Assembly (NCBI RefSeq): GCF_048553275.1
Contig: NZ_JBLZMW010000020.1
Location: 27,201 to 91,200 of the forward strand
Reading direction: 5' to 3'
DNA: 64,000 nt
DNA from: Pacificoceanicola sp048553275
GTDB lineage: Bacteria > Pseudomonadota > Alphaproteobacteria > Rhodobacterales > Rhodobacteraceae
Part shown: positions 17,345 to 26,510 of the stretch, one piece after another
Position numbering within the stretch: position 1 is the stretch's first letter
How the letters are laid out: every line of letters starts with the position of its first letter
Made by a program: the position numbers and the translations under genes
The notes under the pieces: model-generated
The model's input: the letters and a program-made list of their open reading frames with translations, nothing else
Databases searched by the model: none
Told to the model about the DNA's origin: nothing

Positions 17345-19261
17345 TCAGGCCGAGGGTTCCGGCTCCATCCCGCCACCCTTCGGCTTTGCCTTGGGTTTGG
17401 TCTTGGGAATGGCCGTCACGCTGGGCGTCTCTTCGGCGGCACTGGTGCCATCGTCGTCGTCCTTCGAAGTCGGCGGATCACCGCGCATCACGCGAACAAT
17501 TTCCTCGCCGGTCAGCGTCTCATACTCCAGAAGGCCCTGCGCCAGCCGCTCCCAATCGTCCTTGCGTTCCGTCAGGATCTGGAAAGCGCGATCGTAGGCG
17601 TCCTGGATGAAGTTTTTGACTTCGTCCTCGATCAGTTCCTTGGTGTGCGCCGAAACCGACAGACCGGCAGTGTTGCCCGAGTAGCCCTCATGCGCTTCGG
17701 AATAGTCGATATTGCCGACTTTATCCGACATGCCCCACCGCAGGACCATCGCCCGCGCCAGTCCGGACGCCTGCTGGATGTCGCCCGCCGGACCGTTTGA
17801 CACATTCGGCGCGCCATACTTGATGATCTCCGCCGCCTTGCCCGCCATGGTCATGGCCAGCTTTTCCTCACACTCGGATTTGTGCCAGTTGAGACGGTCG
17901 ATCTCGGGCAGCGAGACCACCATGCCAAGCGCACCGCCGCGCGGGATGATCGTCGCCTTGTAGACAGGATCGCACTGCGGCAGCGTCAGGCCAACAACCG
18001 CGTGGCCGGCTTCGTGGTAGGCGGTCTTCTCCTTCTGGTCGTCTGTCAGAACCATGCTGCGACGCTCCGCGCCCATCATGACCTTGTCCTTGGCCTGTTC
18101 GAAGTCTTCCATCGTCACGAACCGCCGCCCCACACGCGCCGCCATCAGAGCCGCCTCGTTCACAAGGTTGGCAAGGTCCGCGCCGGAGAAGCCGGGCGTG
18201 CCGCGTGCGATGATCCGCAGATCCACATCGGGGCCAAGCGGCGTCTTGCGGGCGTGCACCGCGAGGATCTTCTCGCGGCCCTTGATGTCCGGGTTCGGAA
18301 CGGTGACCTGACGGTCAAACCGGCCGGGACGCAGCAGCGCCGGGTCCAGAACATCGCGACGGTTGGTCGCGGCGACGATGATCACACCCTCGTTGGCCTC
18401 GAAACCGTCCATCTCGACCAGCAGCTGGTTGAGCGTCTGTTCACGCTCGTCGTTGCCACCGCCATAGCCTTGACCACGGGCGCGGCCCACCGCGTCGATT
18501 TCGTCGATAAAGACGATACAGGGCGCGTTCTTTTTGGCCTGCTCGAACATGTCGCGGACACGGGATGCGCCGACACCCACGAACATTTCAACAAAGTCAG
18601 AGCCGGAGATGGTGAAGAAAGGCACGCCCGCCTCGCCCGCGATCGCGCGCGCCAGCAGCGTCTTACCGGTGCCCGGAGGACCAACCAGAAGCGCGCCCTT
18701 GGGAATCTTGCCCCCCAGACGGCTGAATTTCTGCGGATTGCGCAGGAATTCCACGATCTCTTCGAGCTCTTCCTTGGCTTCGTCGATGCCTGCCACGTCA
18801 TCGAACGTGACGCGGCCATGCTTTTCGGTCAGCAGCTTGGCCTTGGATTTGCCAAAGCCCATGGCACCGCCTTTGCCGCCGCCCTGCATGCGGTTCATGA
18901 AGTAGATCCACACCCCGATCAGCAGCAGGAACGGCAGCAGGGAAAGCAGGAAGGACTGGAAACCAGACTGCTCCTGCTGCTCGGCACGGACTGGAATGTC
19001 CTTGTCGATCAGGAGCTTGGTAACTTCAGCGTCCTCGGGCTTGATGGCCACGAAGTCCTGACCGTCATTCGTCCGGAAGCGGACCTGCTCGCCGTCGATG
19101 ACCACGTTGCTCACCGAATTGTCGTCCACGGCGCGGACGAATTCGGAGTAACTGGCCTCGCGGCTCTGCAGCGTCGATCCGCCGCCCGAGAACAGGTTGA
19201 ACAGCGCCAGGATCAACAGGAACAGGACGACCCAGAAGGCGATATTGCGAGCGTTGCCCAA
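17345..19261 (-). CDS. ftsH: Membrane ATP-dependent zinc protease FtsH
   Basis: FtsH, 638 residues, a hexameric inner-membrane AAA+ protease for quality control and regulatory proteolysis. Membrane segments at residues about 7-26 and 103-121 flank a periplasmic loop. The AAA domain has Walker A GPPGTGKT (194-201), Walker B IVFIDEIDA (about 249-257) and the SRH with RPGRFDR (311-317); the zinc site HEAGH is at 416-420. Length is normal. It follows tilS with a 75-bp gap on the same strand, the common order tilS-ftsH. Confidence 0.98.
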   Translation of the reverse strand: MGNARNIAFWVVLFLLILALFNLFSGGGSTLQSREASYSEFVRAVDDNSVSNVVIDGEQVRFRTNDGQDFVAIKPEDAEVTKLLIDKDIPVRAEQQEQSGFQSFLLSLLPFLLLIGVWIYFMNRMQGGGKGGAMGFGKSKAKLLTEKHGRVTFDDVAGIDEAKEELEEIVEFLRNPQKFSRLGGKIPKGALLVGPPGTGKTLLARAIAGEAGVPFFTISGSDFVEMFVGVGASRVRDMFEQAKKNAPCIVFIDEIDAVGRARGQGYGGGNDEREQTLNQLLVEMDGFEANEGVIIVAATNRRDVLDPALLRPGRFDRQVTVPNPDIKGREKILAVHARKTPLGPDVDLRIIARGTPGFSGADLANLVNEAALMAARVGRRFVTMEDFEQAKDKVMMGAERRSMVLTDDQKEKTAYHEAGHAVVGLTLPQCDPVYKATIIPRGGALGMVVSLPEIDRLNWHKSECEEKLAMTMAGKAAEIIKYGAPNVSNGPAGDIQQASGLARAMVLRWGMSDKVGNIDYSEAHEGYSGNTAGLSVSAHTKELIEDEVKNFIQDAYDRAFQILTERKDDWERLAQGLLEYETLTGEEIVRVMRGDPPTSKDDDDGTSAAEETPSVTAIPKTKPKAKPKGGGMEPEPSA

Positions 19262-19336
19262 GGGAAAACTCCTTTGAATACGTAAAGACGCCGTCGTGCG
19301 GCGCTTCCGTGTAACATAGACATCCCGCCGGGCGGT

Positions 19337-20680
19337 TCAATGCGAAAGAAGGAAAGCTTCTACGCTGAACAGCTCTTTGCCCATGGGCCAGAGCCGTGTC
19401 GTGGTGCCGGGGCCAAAACCCAGCGCATCGCAAGCCAGCAGCCTGTCGCCGTCCCAGATCGACGGCAACGAGCGCGCGGCATGATAGGGCGGCGCGCCGT
19501 CGGGCCGCTGTTTGAGTTGCTGCCAGCCGTTCTCGCCAAGGGCGCGGATGGTCTTGCCGTGCGAAGCGTCGCCAAGAACATGCCATCGGCCATCCCAAAG
19601 ACCCGCCTCCCCGACGCTCTGCGTGACCTGGGCCACGGCCCTGAATTCGCGAAACACCCGGATCACATCGCGCTCGGCGCGCGCTTCACAGCCATGCAAC
19701 GTGCCGCCACCGCCCCCGAGCAACCGCTCAAGCAGCGCCTCCAACGGCTCGGCCCTCGGGCGATAGTCCGCCGTGGCGATATACTGAAGCGCCCCGGCCA
19801 GCAGCCGCAGCTGGGTATCCCGTTCGATCGCCTCGAACCCCGTGCGATCCAGCAGCAAATCGCCAGTTGCGACAGACCCGGCGCGATCTTCGCGCCCGAT
19901 CTCGCCCCAGACCTGCGCCGCGCGGGCCTGCAAAGCGCCCCGGGCGCGGTCCATGCGTCTGGCAGTCTCGGCCAGCCCCTGCGGATCGAGGCCAAGTGCT
20001 GCGATCTGCTGGCGCAGGCGGGCGCGGTCATAGCGAGGGTCCTCGTTGCTGGGATCGTCGACCCATCGGCCTTTGAGCGTGCGCAGGTAATGGCGCAGCG
20101 CCTCGCGCCCCATGCTCAGACAGGGCCGGATCACCTCGAAACCGGCGCGCCGTGTCGCGGGTTGTGGCGGGCTGTCTCCGGTGATCACGCCGGGCGTCGT
20201 GGCGGGCAGAACCCGGCGCCGCGCCTGCATGGCAGAGAGTCCCTCGACGCCCGACCCCCGCGCCAGCCGCATGAGCAGCGTCTCGGCGATATCGTCGCGG
20301 GTGTGGGCCATCAGCACATGATTAATGCCGCCGCGCCATTGCTCGATAAGGCCAAGGCGGGCGCGCCGGGCTGCGTCCATGACATTGCCCTGCCCGTCCC
20401 AGTCCCAGCGCAGCGTGGCATGGGGATGGCCAAGGGTCCGGCACTCCTCTGCGACCATCTCCGCCTCCGCCGCGCTCTCGGGGCGCAATCCGTGATCCAC
20501 GGTCACCACCCAAAGCCGCACGCCCCACCGGTGCGTCCAGTTGTGGGCCAGCGTCAGCATTGCCATGCTGTCGCCCCCGCCGGAAACGGCAAGGGCGATG
20601 TCTTCAGGGAAATCAGGGCCAAGCAGGTCGCCCATGGCGTCGGCGAACTGCTGATCGAGAGACCGGGCCTCGCGCGTCAT
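19337..20680 (-). CDS. tilS: tRNA(Ile)-lysidine synthetase
   Basis: TilS, 447 residues, converts C34 of tRNA-Ile(CAU) to lysidine so that it reads AUA. The PP-loop SGGGDS is at residues 33-38, and HTRDDIAETLLMRLARGSGVEGL is the conserved substrate-binding motif. The start at 20680 begins 7 bp after the cpoB stop; a longer start at 20725 would overlap cpoB by 38 bp. Its place between the Tol-Pal genes and ftsH is the usual alphaproteobacterial order. Confidence 0.93.
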   Translation of the reverse strand: MTREARSLDQQFADAMGDLLGPDFPEDIALAVSGGGDSMAMLTLAHNWTHRWGVRLWVVTVDHGLRPESAAEAEMVAEECRTLGHPHATLRWDWDGQGNVMDAARRARLGLIEQWRGGINHVLMAHTRDDIAETLLMRLARGSGVEGLSAMQARRRVLPATTPGVITGDSPPQPATRRAGFEVIRPCLSMGREALRHYLRTLKGRWVDDPSNEDPRYDRARLRQQIAALGLDPQGLAETARRMDRARGALQARAAQVWGEIGREDRAGSVATGDLLLDRTGFEAIERDTQLRLLAGALQYIATADYRPRAEPLEALLERLLGGGGGTLHGCEARAERDVIRVFREFRAVAQVTQSVGEAGLWDGRWHVLGDASHGKTIRALGENGWQQLKQRPDGAPPYHAARSLPSIWDGDRLLACDALGFGPGTTTRLWPMGKELFSVEAFLLSH

Positions 20681-20687
20681 GCCGCCG

Positions 20688-21515
20688 TCACTGGCACCCA
20701 AGCTCGGCGCGGCTCTCTGCCGCATTCTGCACGAAATCCGACTCCGGATAGCGCCCGCCCACTTCGTTCAGCGTCACGCAGGCTTCGGGTGTGCTGCCCA
20801 GCTTGGCCAGCGACACGCCCAGCCGCCAAAGCGCCTCGGGGGCGGCGGGGGTCTCGGGAAAGCCACTGTAGGCATCGAGATAGCGCCGCGCCGCTTCGCG
20901 CGTGTCGCCCTGCCCGTCAAATGCCTTCCCTTCGGAAACCAGCGCCGATGCATTCAGCGGCCCGCCGGGATAGATCTCGCGGAACTTCGCAAAGAGCTGC
21001 GCCGCGCCGGTGTAATCGCCAAGCTCCAGCGCTTTCTGCGCGGCGAGGTAATCGGCCTCCTCGCTGACCGCAAGCTCGCCCTGATGCGCAGGCAGGCTGT
21101 CCGTCGGCTCGCGCGGCGCAGGCGCGGCAGCAGCCACAGCCTCGCCGCCAAGCGGGCGCGTGGCTTCGATATTTCCGATGTCGCATTCCGGCTGTACTTC
21201 GCAGACGCGGAATTCAAGATCCCCGAGGCGATTTGTGCCATCACTTACGACAGTGTCGATCCGGTTCTGCATCTGCTCTGTGCGGGCTGTGATCCGGGTC
21301 AGCTCCGCTTCGATGGCGTTGACCCTGTCAAGCACGGAGCCGCCCACCTGAACCGTTCCGATGCCAGTGGTGTTCAGCTCCTGCTTGAGCCGCGCCAACT
21401 CGCCCTGCAGCAGGACAATGTCCTGTCGCAGGTCGGCCAGCGTCTCGCTCTGCTGCGCCGGGGCAGCCCCGGCCATCACCACCAAACCAAAGGCAAAGAC
21501 AGCGCGGCGGATCAT
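20688..21515 (-). CDS. cpoB: Tol-Pal coordinator CpoB (YbgF)
   Basis: Periplasmic protein of 275 residues that links the Tol-Pal machine to peptidoglycan synthesis at division. It has a signal peptide (cleavage near APAQQ, residue about 21), an N-terminal coiled-coil region (about 25-90, LRQDIVLLQGELARLKQEL) and C-terminal TPR repeats (EADYLAAQKALELGDYTGAA, then two more). It is one base from pal and precedes tilS. Confidence 0.92.
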   Translation of the reverse strand: MIRRAVFAFGLVVMAGAAPAQQSETLADLRQDIVLLQGELARLKQELNTTGIGTVQVGGSVLDRVNAIEAELTRITARTEQMQNRIDTVVSDGTNRLGDLEFRVCEVQPECDIGNIEATRPLGGEAVAAAAPAPREPTDSLPAHQGELAVSEEADYLAAQKALELGDYTGAAQLFAKFREIYPGGPLNASALVSEGKAFDGQGDTREAARRYLDAYSGFPETPAAPEALWRLGVSLAKLGSTPEACVTLNEVGGRYPESDFVQNAAESRAELGCQ

Positions 21516-21516
21516 C

Positions 21517-22041
21517 TCAGACCCCCGAACCCATGGAGATCACCGTCACCGCGCGGCGGTTCTTGGCATAGCAGCTCTCGACCGAGCAAACCTCGATCGG
21601 GCGCTCCTTGCCGTAGGAGATGAACTTCAGGCGGCTCGCGGCAACACCCTGGGATGTCAGGTATTCCATGACCGCATTCGCCCGGCGCGCGCCCAGTGCG
21701 ATGTTGTACTCGCGCGTACCCTGCTCGTCGGCGTGGCCTTCGATGATTGCAAGGTAATCGGAATTGGTCATCAACCATTGCGCCTGCTGGCGCAAGGTCG
21801 CCTGCGCTTCGGGCGACAGTGTCGACTGGTCCACCGCAAAGAAAACGCGGTCGCCGATGCTCTGGCTGAAATACGCCGGAGAGGTCGGATCGTTCGCGCT
21901 GCCCGGAATGATATCGGAGGTAATGCCGCCATTGGCCCCGGCCCCCGCCGCACCGTCACCCGCGCCGAAGCGGCTGGCATTGGTACAGGCCGAGACGGCC
22001 AGTGCCGCGATCAACAAAATCGCCTTGGTCATATGTGTCAT
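21517..22041 (-). CDS. pal: Peptidoglycan-associated lipoprotein Pal
   Basis: Outer-membrane lipoprotein of 174 residues. The lipobox VSAC puts the acylated Cys at about residue 19. The C-terminal OmpA-like domain has HADEQGTREYNIALGARRA, including the Asp and Arg that bind diaminopimelate. An in-frame ATG three codons later (22032) is an alternative start. It anchors the outer membrane to peptidoglycan together with TolB and TolQRA. Confidence 0.96.
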   Translation of the reverse strand: MTHMTKAILLIAALAVSACTNASRFGAGDGAAGAGANGGITSDIIPGSANDPTSPAYFSQSIGDRVFFAVDQSTLSPEAQATLRQQAQWLMTNSDYLAIIEGHADEQGTREYNIALGARRANAVMEYLTSQGVAASRLKFISYGKERPIEVCSVESCYAKNRRAVTVISMGSGV

Positions 22042-22117
22042 CTAACTGTCCTGCTCATTTTTCTTTTCGATTTGCCGGGAGGGTATCACAGCCGCCCGGA
22101 CGTATAAAGATAGACGC

Positions 22118-23449
22118 TTATTGCAGCGGGCCCCAGCTCGGATCAGAGCCGCCCGCCGGGGTGCGCACCCGCTTGAGGTTGCGCCCGGAAATATCCACCG
22201 AATAGAGCGCCGAGGCACCTTCGGTTCCTTGGGTCTCGCGGGCGAACATGATCACCCGGCCATTCGGCGCCCAGGTCGGGCTTTCGTCAAGAAACGAGGC
22301 CGTGAGCAGACGTTCTTCGCTGCCATCCGTGCGCATCACTCCGATGTGGAAGCGGCCCGCGTTCTGCTTGGTAAAGGCGATCTGATCGCCGCGTGGCGAC
22401 CACACCGGCGTGCCATACCGGCCCTCGCCAAAGCTGATCCGCGTCGCCTCTCCGCCCTGCGCCGGCATCACATAAAGCTGCTGCGTGCCGCTCCGGTCGC
22501 TCTCGAACACGATCTTGCTGCCGTCCGGCGAATAGCTCGGCGCGGTTTCGATCGCCGGGGTAAAGGTCAGCTGCCGCACCGCGCCCGATCCGATATCCAT
22601 CGCCCAGATATCCGTGTTGGACCCGTTGGTCAGCGAATAGACTACGGTCTGTCCATCCGGCGAAAACCGCGGCGCAAAGCTCATCACGCCCTGATCGGCC
22701 TGAAATATCCGACTTTGCACATCGCCCACGTTCAACACGTGAATGCGCGGGCTGCCCGTGGCATAGCTGGTGTACAGCACCCGCTCGCCGCCGGGCGAGA
22801 AACGCGGCGCCAGCACGATGGCGTCCGATCCTGTCAGATACTGCACGTTCGCGCCATCGTAATCCATGATGGCAAGACGCTTTGCCCGGGCGTTCTTGGG
22901 GCCTGTTTCAGACACGAACACCACGCGGCTGTCGAAATACGGACTCTCGCCGGTCAGACGCGAATAGACCTGATCGGCCACCTTGTGCGCAAGGCGGCGC
23001 CAGCCGTCGGTTGTGGCGGTGAACTGCATACCCTGCCCCAGCTCGGTCCCGGCAAACACGTCCCAGACGCGAAATTTCACGATGACCCGGCCCGTCCCAT
23101 CAAGGCTCACAGCCCCGGTGATCAACGCCTGTGCATTGATCGCCTTCCAATCGGCGAACGGCACCGGCGCGCCAAAGCTCGCGACGGTCGAGATATGCGC
23201 CTCGCGCGGGATCTCGCGGAACAGGCCTGTACCGGTCAGATCATCAGCCACCACGCGGCTGATATCCTCCACATATTGCCCGGCGTCCGGGGTCTCGGCG
23301 ACAAAGCTCGGCACCGCGTAAGGCATCGGCTCGACCACCCCTTCGGTGATCTCGATCCTCAGCGGGCCATCCTGCGCCGCGACACTCGAATGTCCGAGAG
23401 CCACCATCGCAAGCGCCGCGATCATCAGACTGGCAATCCGCACCATCAT
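22118..23449 (-). CDS. tolB: Tol-Pal system beta-propeller protein TolB
   Basis: Periplasmic protein of 443 residues with a cleavable signal peptide (ending SVAAQ), an N-terminal D1/D2 domain and a C-terminal six-bladed propeller built of WD40-like PD40 repeats (for example FSPDGQTVVYSLTNGSNTDI and YSPDGSKIVFESDRSG). The start at 23449 has GAGGAGGG immediately upstream; the longer frame to 23518 adds a meaningless leader. It binds Pal and TolA. Confidence 0.96.
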   Translation of the reverse strand: MMVRIASLMIAALAMVALGHSSVAAQDGPLRIEITEGVVEPMPYAVPSFVAETPDAGQYVEDISRVVADDLTGTGLFREIPREAHISTVASFGAPVPFADWKAINAQALITGAVSLDGTGRVIVKFRVWDVFAGTELGQGMQFTATTDGWRRLAHKVADQVYSRLTGESPYFDSRVVFVSETGPKNARAKRLAIMDYDGANVQYLTGSDAIVLAPRFSPGGERVLYTSYATGSPRIHVLNVGDVQSRIFQADQGVMSFAPRFSPDGQTVVYSLTNGSNTDIWAMDIGSGAVRQLTFTPAIETAPSYSPDGSKIVFESDRSGTQQLYVMPAQGGEATRISFGEGRYGTPVWSPRGDQIAFTKQNAGRFHIGVMRTDGSEERLLTASFLDESPTWAPNGRVIMFARETQGTEGASALYSVDISGRNLKRVRTPAGGSDPSWGPLQ

Positions 23450-23570
23450 GTTCTGTCCCTCCTCGGGGTCCGCTTGTGTCCTCGGACGTTCGCGCCATCG
23501 TATGCACGATAAATTCATTGCAAAACACCTGTCGCACGGCGCGTCACGGGGAATTTGCGCAAGGTCCCGC

Positions 23571-24689
23571 TCATCTCAGCCGCATGTCCGCCGGGTTGAA
23601 GGTCATCTCGATTTCGCGCCATTGCTCGTATTTCTCCGCCGGCAGGTCATAGCCGTCCTTCTGACAGCGCAACACCGCCCGCCGCGCCGCCTGAAACGCG
23701 GTGTCAACCGCCGCACCGCTGCCGCCGCTGGACGAAATCATCCGCAGGCTGTTCGACACAACGCGGCCATCCCGATCGAGTTCCATGCCAAGCACCACGG
23801 TCACATTCGCCGCTTGGCTGCCCACATCCACAAGCCAGCATTGCTGCACCGCCAAGCGCAGACCCTCACGCTCGCCGCGCGTAAGCGGCGGACCACTCGG
23901 GGCCTCCTGCTCGCTCCCACCCGACAGCGCCTCTGCCAAAGCCGCGGCAATCGCATCTTCGGTCTGCTCGCTCGTCGGGGCTGTTTCCGGCTCCGGGTCC
24001 GGCGCGGGCTGCGCCGTTTGTGTCGGGGTCTCCGGCTCGGCGGGTGTCGCGGGCCGTGCATCGGCGGGCCGTGTCTGCGGACGGATGCTGGCCGTCGGGG
24101 CCAGAGTCCCGGATGGCTCTTCTGCCTCCGTCACAATCTCTGTCGCCGCCTCTTCCGGGGCGGTGGCTTCCTGCTGATCTTCGACCTGATCGGGGGATGT
24201 CGCATCGGGATCGGCCGCTTGCTGCACCTCCTCGGCCACGGTCGTGTCCGGTTCGGGCGGCGCGACCGGCTCCGGCGCGACACGCGGCGCGGGGCGCGGT
24301 ACGGGCCGCGAGGATTCGTCAGGCGCCAGCACCGGCGGCGGGGTCGGCTCCGGCGCGGGCGGCACCGGTGCGACCGGCGTTTCTGGAGGCTGCGGCTGCG
24401 GCGCAGGGACAGACTCCGGCGCGGGTGTCGGCGGCGTCGGTTCCGGCTCGGGCACCGGCGGTGTTGGTTCAGGTTCGGGCGTGGGCTCCGGCACCGGTTC
24501 TGGCTCCGGGACCGGCTCGGCCGACCCGGGCGCTGCGGGCTGCGTCAACGCCGCGAACTCCGCCTCGGAGATCACCGACACGTCGGCAACCTCCATCTGC
24601 GGAGGATCGGCGTCGAACACGCCGCCAACCAAAAGCCACAACAGCACAAGGCCGTGTGCCCCGGCGGATATGGACTGACCCGTCGTCAC
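23571..24689 (-). CDS. tolA: TolA-like energy-transducing protein
   Basis: Inner-membrane protein of 372 residues, one N-terminal membrane segment (about 9-25), then a long low-complexity linker (about 50-255) made of Pro/Glu and Pro/Thr repeats instead of the Ala/Lys-rich helix of enterobacterial TolA, and a C-terminal globular TolA domain (about 270-372: LRLAVQQCWLVDVGSQAANV, then FQAARRAVLRCQKDGYDLP). It spans the periplasm between TolQR and TolB/Pal. The Pro/Glu linker implies a stiff, acidic rod. The position between tolR and tolB fixes the identity. Confidence 0.93.
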   Translation of the reverse strand: MTTGQSISAGAHGLVLLWLLVGGVFDADPPQMEVADVSVISEAEFAALTQPAAPGSAEPVPEPEPVPEPTPEPEPTPPVPEPEPTPPTPAPESVPAPQPQPPETPVAPVPPAPEPTPPPVLAPDESSRPVPRPAPRVAPEPVAPPEPDTTVAEEVQQAADPDATSPDQVEDQQEATAPEEAATEIVTEAEEPSGTLAPTASIRPQTRPADARPATPAEPETPTQTAQPAPDPEPETAPTSEQTEDAIAAALAEALSGGSEQEAPSGPPLTRGEREGLRLAVQQCWLVDVGSQAANVTVVLGMELDRDGRVVSNSLRMISSSGGSGAAVDTAFQAARRAVLRCQKDGYDLPAEKYEQWREIEMTFNPADMRLR

Positions 24690-24698
24690 GCCTGCGCC

Positions 24699-25181
24699 CT
24701 ACTGTCCCGACCCGTTCAGCGCGGGTCCACCGATGTCGGTCACAAGGCCGATGGACGAGAATCCACCAGCATTCAGCGCGCCCATGACCTGGGCGACGTC
24801 CTGATACGGCACACCGCCGTCGGCGCGCAGATACACCCGGTCATCACTGCGCTCCGCAGCAATGGCACGCAGACGCGGCACAAGATCCGCGCGGGCAATT
24901 TCCGTTGATTGTAGCAACACCGTGCCATCGGCGGCAATCGTCACGGTCAGCGGTTCTTCTGTTTCCTGCGGCAGCGCCTGCGCCGCCGTCTTCGGCAACT
25001 CCACCGGCACGCCAACCGTCAACAAGGGGGCCGCCACCATGAAGATGATCAACAGCACCAGCATCACGTCGACAAACGGCGTGACGTTGATTTCGGACAT
25101 CGGCTGGGTGCGACCGCCAGCGCGGCGACGCCTGCGGCGGCTTCCGCCCCCGCCCCCGGATTTGACAACACCCGCGCCCAT
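24699..25181 (-). CDS. tolR: TolR (ExbD/TolR family)
   Basis: Proton-motive-force-coupled stator subunit of the Tol system, 160 residues. A Gly/Arg-rich cytoplasmic N-terminus precedes the conserved MSEINVTPFVDVMLVLLIIF segment with the essential Asp38 in the membrane helix, and a periplasmic domain follows. Three bases separate it from tolQ; it precedes tolA. Confidence 0.97.
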   Translation of the reverse strand: MGAGVVKSGGGGGSRRRRRRAGGRTQPMSEINVTPFVDVMLVLLIIFMVAAPLLTVGVPVELPKTAAQALPQETEEPLTVTIAADGTVLLQSTEIARADLVPRLRAIAAERSDDRVYLRADGGVPYQDVAQVMGALNAGGFSSIGLVTDIGGPALNGSGQ

Positions 25182-25184
25182 GGC

Positions 25185-25880
25185 TCAGCTGTCCAACTGG
25201 CGCGACAGGATGGTCGAAAACTCGTCGGCAAAGGCTTCGTAGCCGTTGAGAATACGGTCACTGTCCGCGCTCAGCTTGTTGTAGAAAATCACCGCCGGAA
25301 TCGCCGCCATCAGGCCAAGCCCTGTGGCCAGAAGCGCCTCCGCGATCCCCGGCGCCACCACCACCAGAGAGGTGTTCTGCTGCTGCGCAATCTCGATGAA
25401 GGCGTTCATGATGCCGAACACCGTCCCGAACAGACCGACGAACGGCGCGGTCGAGCCCACGGTCGCCAGCACCGGCAGCCCCTTCTGCAAGGCCTCCGCC
25501 TCTTTCTGGATGGCCACGTCCATGCTGCGGTCGATGCGGCTCTGGGCGTTGGCAATCAGCGCCCCATCCTCGCGGTGCGAGCGCCGCCACTCCGTCATCC
25601 CGGCGGCAAAGATCCGCTCCGCCCGCCCCTTCGGCTCCGGCCCGAGCGTCTCATAAAGCTCATCCAGCGGCTCGCCGGACCAGAACGCCTGATCAAACCG
25701 CGCCGCCTCCCGCCGCGCCGCGCGATAGGCGATAAGCTTGTCGATGATAATGCCCCATGACCAGATGGATGCGATCATCAAGGCCAGCATCACCAGCTTG
25801 ACGGTCAGTGTTGCGCGCGCAAACAGCGCCCACATGGAGAAATCGATCTCCTGCGCGAGCGCAAGCGTTTCTGTTTCCAT
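25185..25880 (-). CDS. tolQ: TolQ (MotA/TolQ/ExbB family)
   Basis: Inner-membrane proton channel subunit of the Tol system, 231 residues, three membrane segments: about 20-45, then two near 135-165 and 175-200. The conserved GLFGTVFGIMNAFIEIA and GIAEALLATGLGLMAAIPAV motifs are typical. First gene of the contiguous tolQRAB-pal-cpoB run. ybgC, normally directly upstream, is 630 bp away here because repeats and a broken gene lie between. Confidence 0.97.
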   Translation of the reverse strand: METETLALAQEIDFSMWALFARATLTVKLVMLALMIASIWSWGIIIDKLIAYRAARREAARFDQAFWSGEPLDELYETLGPEPKGRAERIFAAGMTEWRRSHREDGALIANAQSRIDRSMDVAIQKEAEALQKGLPVLATVGSTAPFVGLFGTVFGIMNAFIEIAQQQNTSLVVVAPGIAEALLATGLGLMAAIPAVIFYNKLSADSDRILNGYEAFADEFSTILSRQLDS

Positions 25881-26046
25881 GAACCTGCTCTTCTTTCAGC
25901 CTCTCGGCTCTCTGACTGGAGCCGTATTATCCGCCTGTTTACCCGATTTGCAGAGCAAAGGCCAACATATTGCTGTGATCGGCAGCAAATTAGGGGCCGT
26001 CGGCGGTTCCTTGCCCCCCGCATCGCACACCGCCCCCGGCGTCTTT

Positions 26047-26102
26047 GGTCCACAAATACCCTCGGGGAGGCGCAGCCCCGCTGCGCAGGGGGCAGAGCCC
26101 CC
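26047..26102 (-). repeat. Dispersed palindromic repeat, family A, copy 2
   Basis: Read on the minus strand: GGGGGCTCTGCCCCC, then a hairpin TGCGCAGCGGGGCTGCGC, then CTCCCCGAGGGTATTTGTGGACC. The layout matches copy 1 at 8864-8915 (GC hairpin, variable middle hairpin, CCCCG-GG-ATA-TTT-GGACC), but the middle hairpin differs in sequence. It lies between tolQ and ybgC next to a family B element. Confidence 0.7.
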
Positions 26103-26108
26103 GAAACC

Positions 26109-26159
26109 GGGACGGCGGGCGGGGTGCCTTTCGGCCCTCGGGCCGAAACAGCGCCGTCA
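26109..26159 (+). repeat. Dispersed palindromic repeat, family B, copy 1
   Basis: GGGACGGCGGGCGGGGTGCC, then a perfect hairpin TTTCGGCC-CTCG-GGCCGAAA, then CAGCGCCGTC, which pairs imperfectly with the start. The first 23 bases match copy 2 at 36292-36350 except for one T/C, while the inner hairpin arms differ but stay complementary. The last bases encode the stop codon of the broken gene on the opposite strand. Confidence 0.75.
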
Positions 26160-26462
26160 GCCGCCTTCCCCTCTGCAGACCGCGAGGGCTTGCCGCCCCG
26201 CGACGGCCACGCGCTCGGGCCAACCCGTCGCAATAAAGTCCGCCACGTCCATAGCAGGCGGCGTCGCATCGCAGGCCGCGGCAAGCATGATCCGAACCCG
26301 CTCCATCGCGGCCAATTCGGAGGCGCTCAACGCCCCCTGCCAGATCGGCTCAGCCTCATCATGGTAGGGCAGCCAGTCAAAGACACACTCGAAATACCCG
26401 CCAAAGCCCCAGACTTCGAGCGTATGCTCGGGTTAGGCCAACCCTTCAACAGCGCCAATCAT
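26157..26462 (-). pseudogene. Small protein gene with in-frame stop, between ybgC and tolQ
   Basis: Read on the minus strand from ATG 26462 this is a 101-codon frame with an internal TAA at codon 10 (26433-26435). After the stop the frame is clearly protein-like with GC-rich third positions: LEVWGFGGYFECVFDWLPYH, then IWQGALSASELAAMERVRIM, then PPAMDVADFIATGWPERVAV, ending in RGEGG. I do not recognise the family. No alternative ATG, GTG or TTG restores a full-length start after the TAA. Either it is a recent pseudogene or the base call at 26433-26435 is wrong. Its terminal TGA falls inside the family B repeat, which suggests the repeat replaced the original 3' end. Confidence 0.55.
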
Positions 26463-26510
26463 ACCCTGCCGACAATTGCCAATCACAGCCTACTCGGACC
26501 TGTCCACCGC

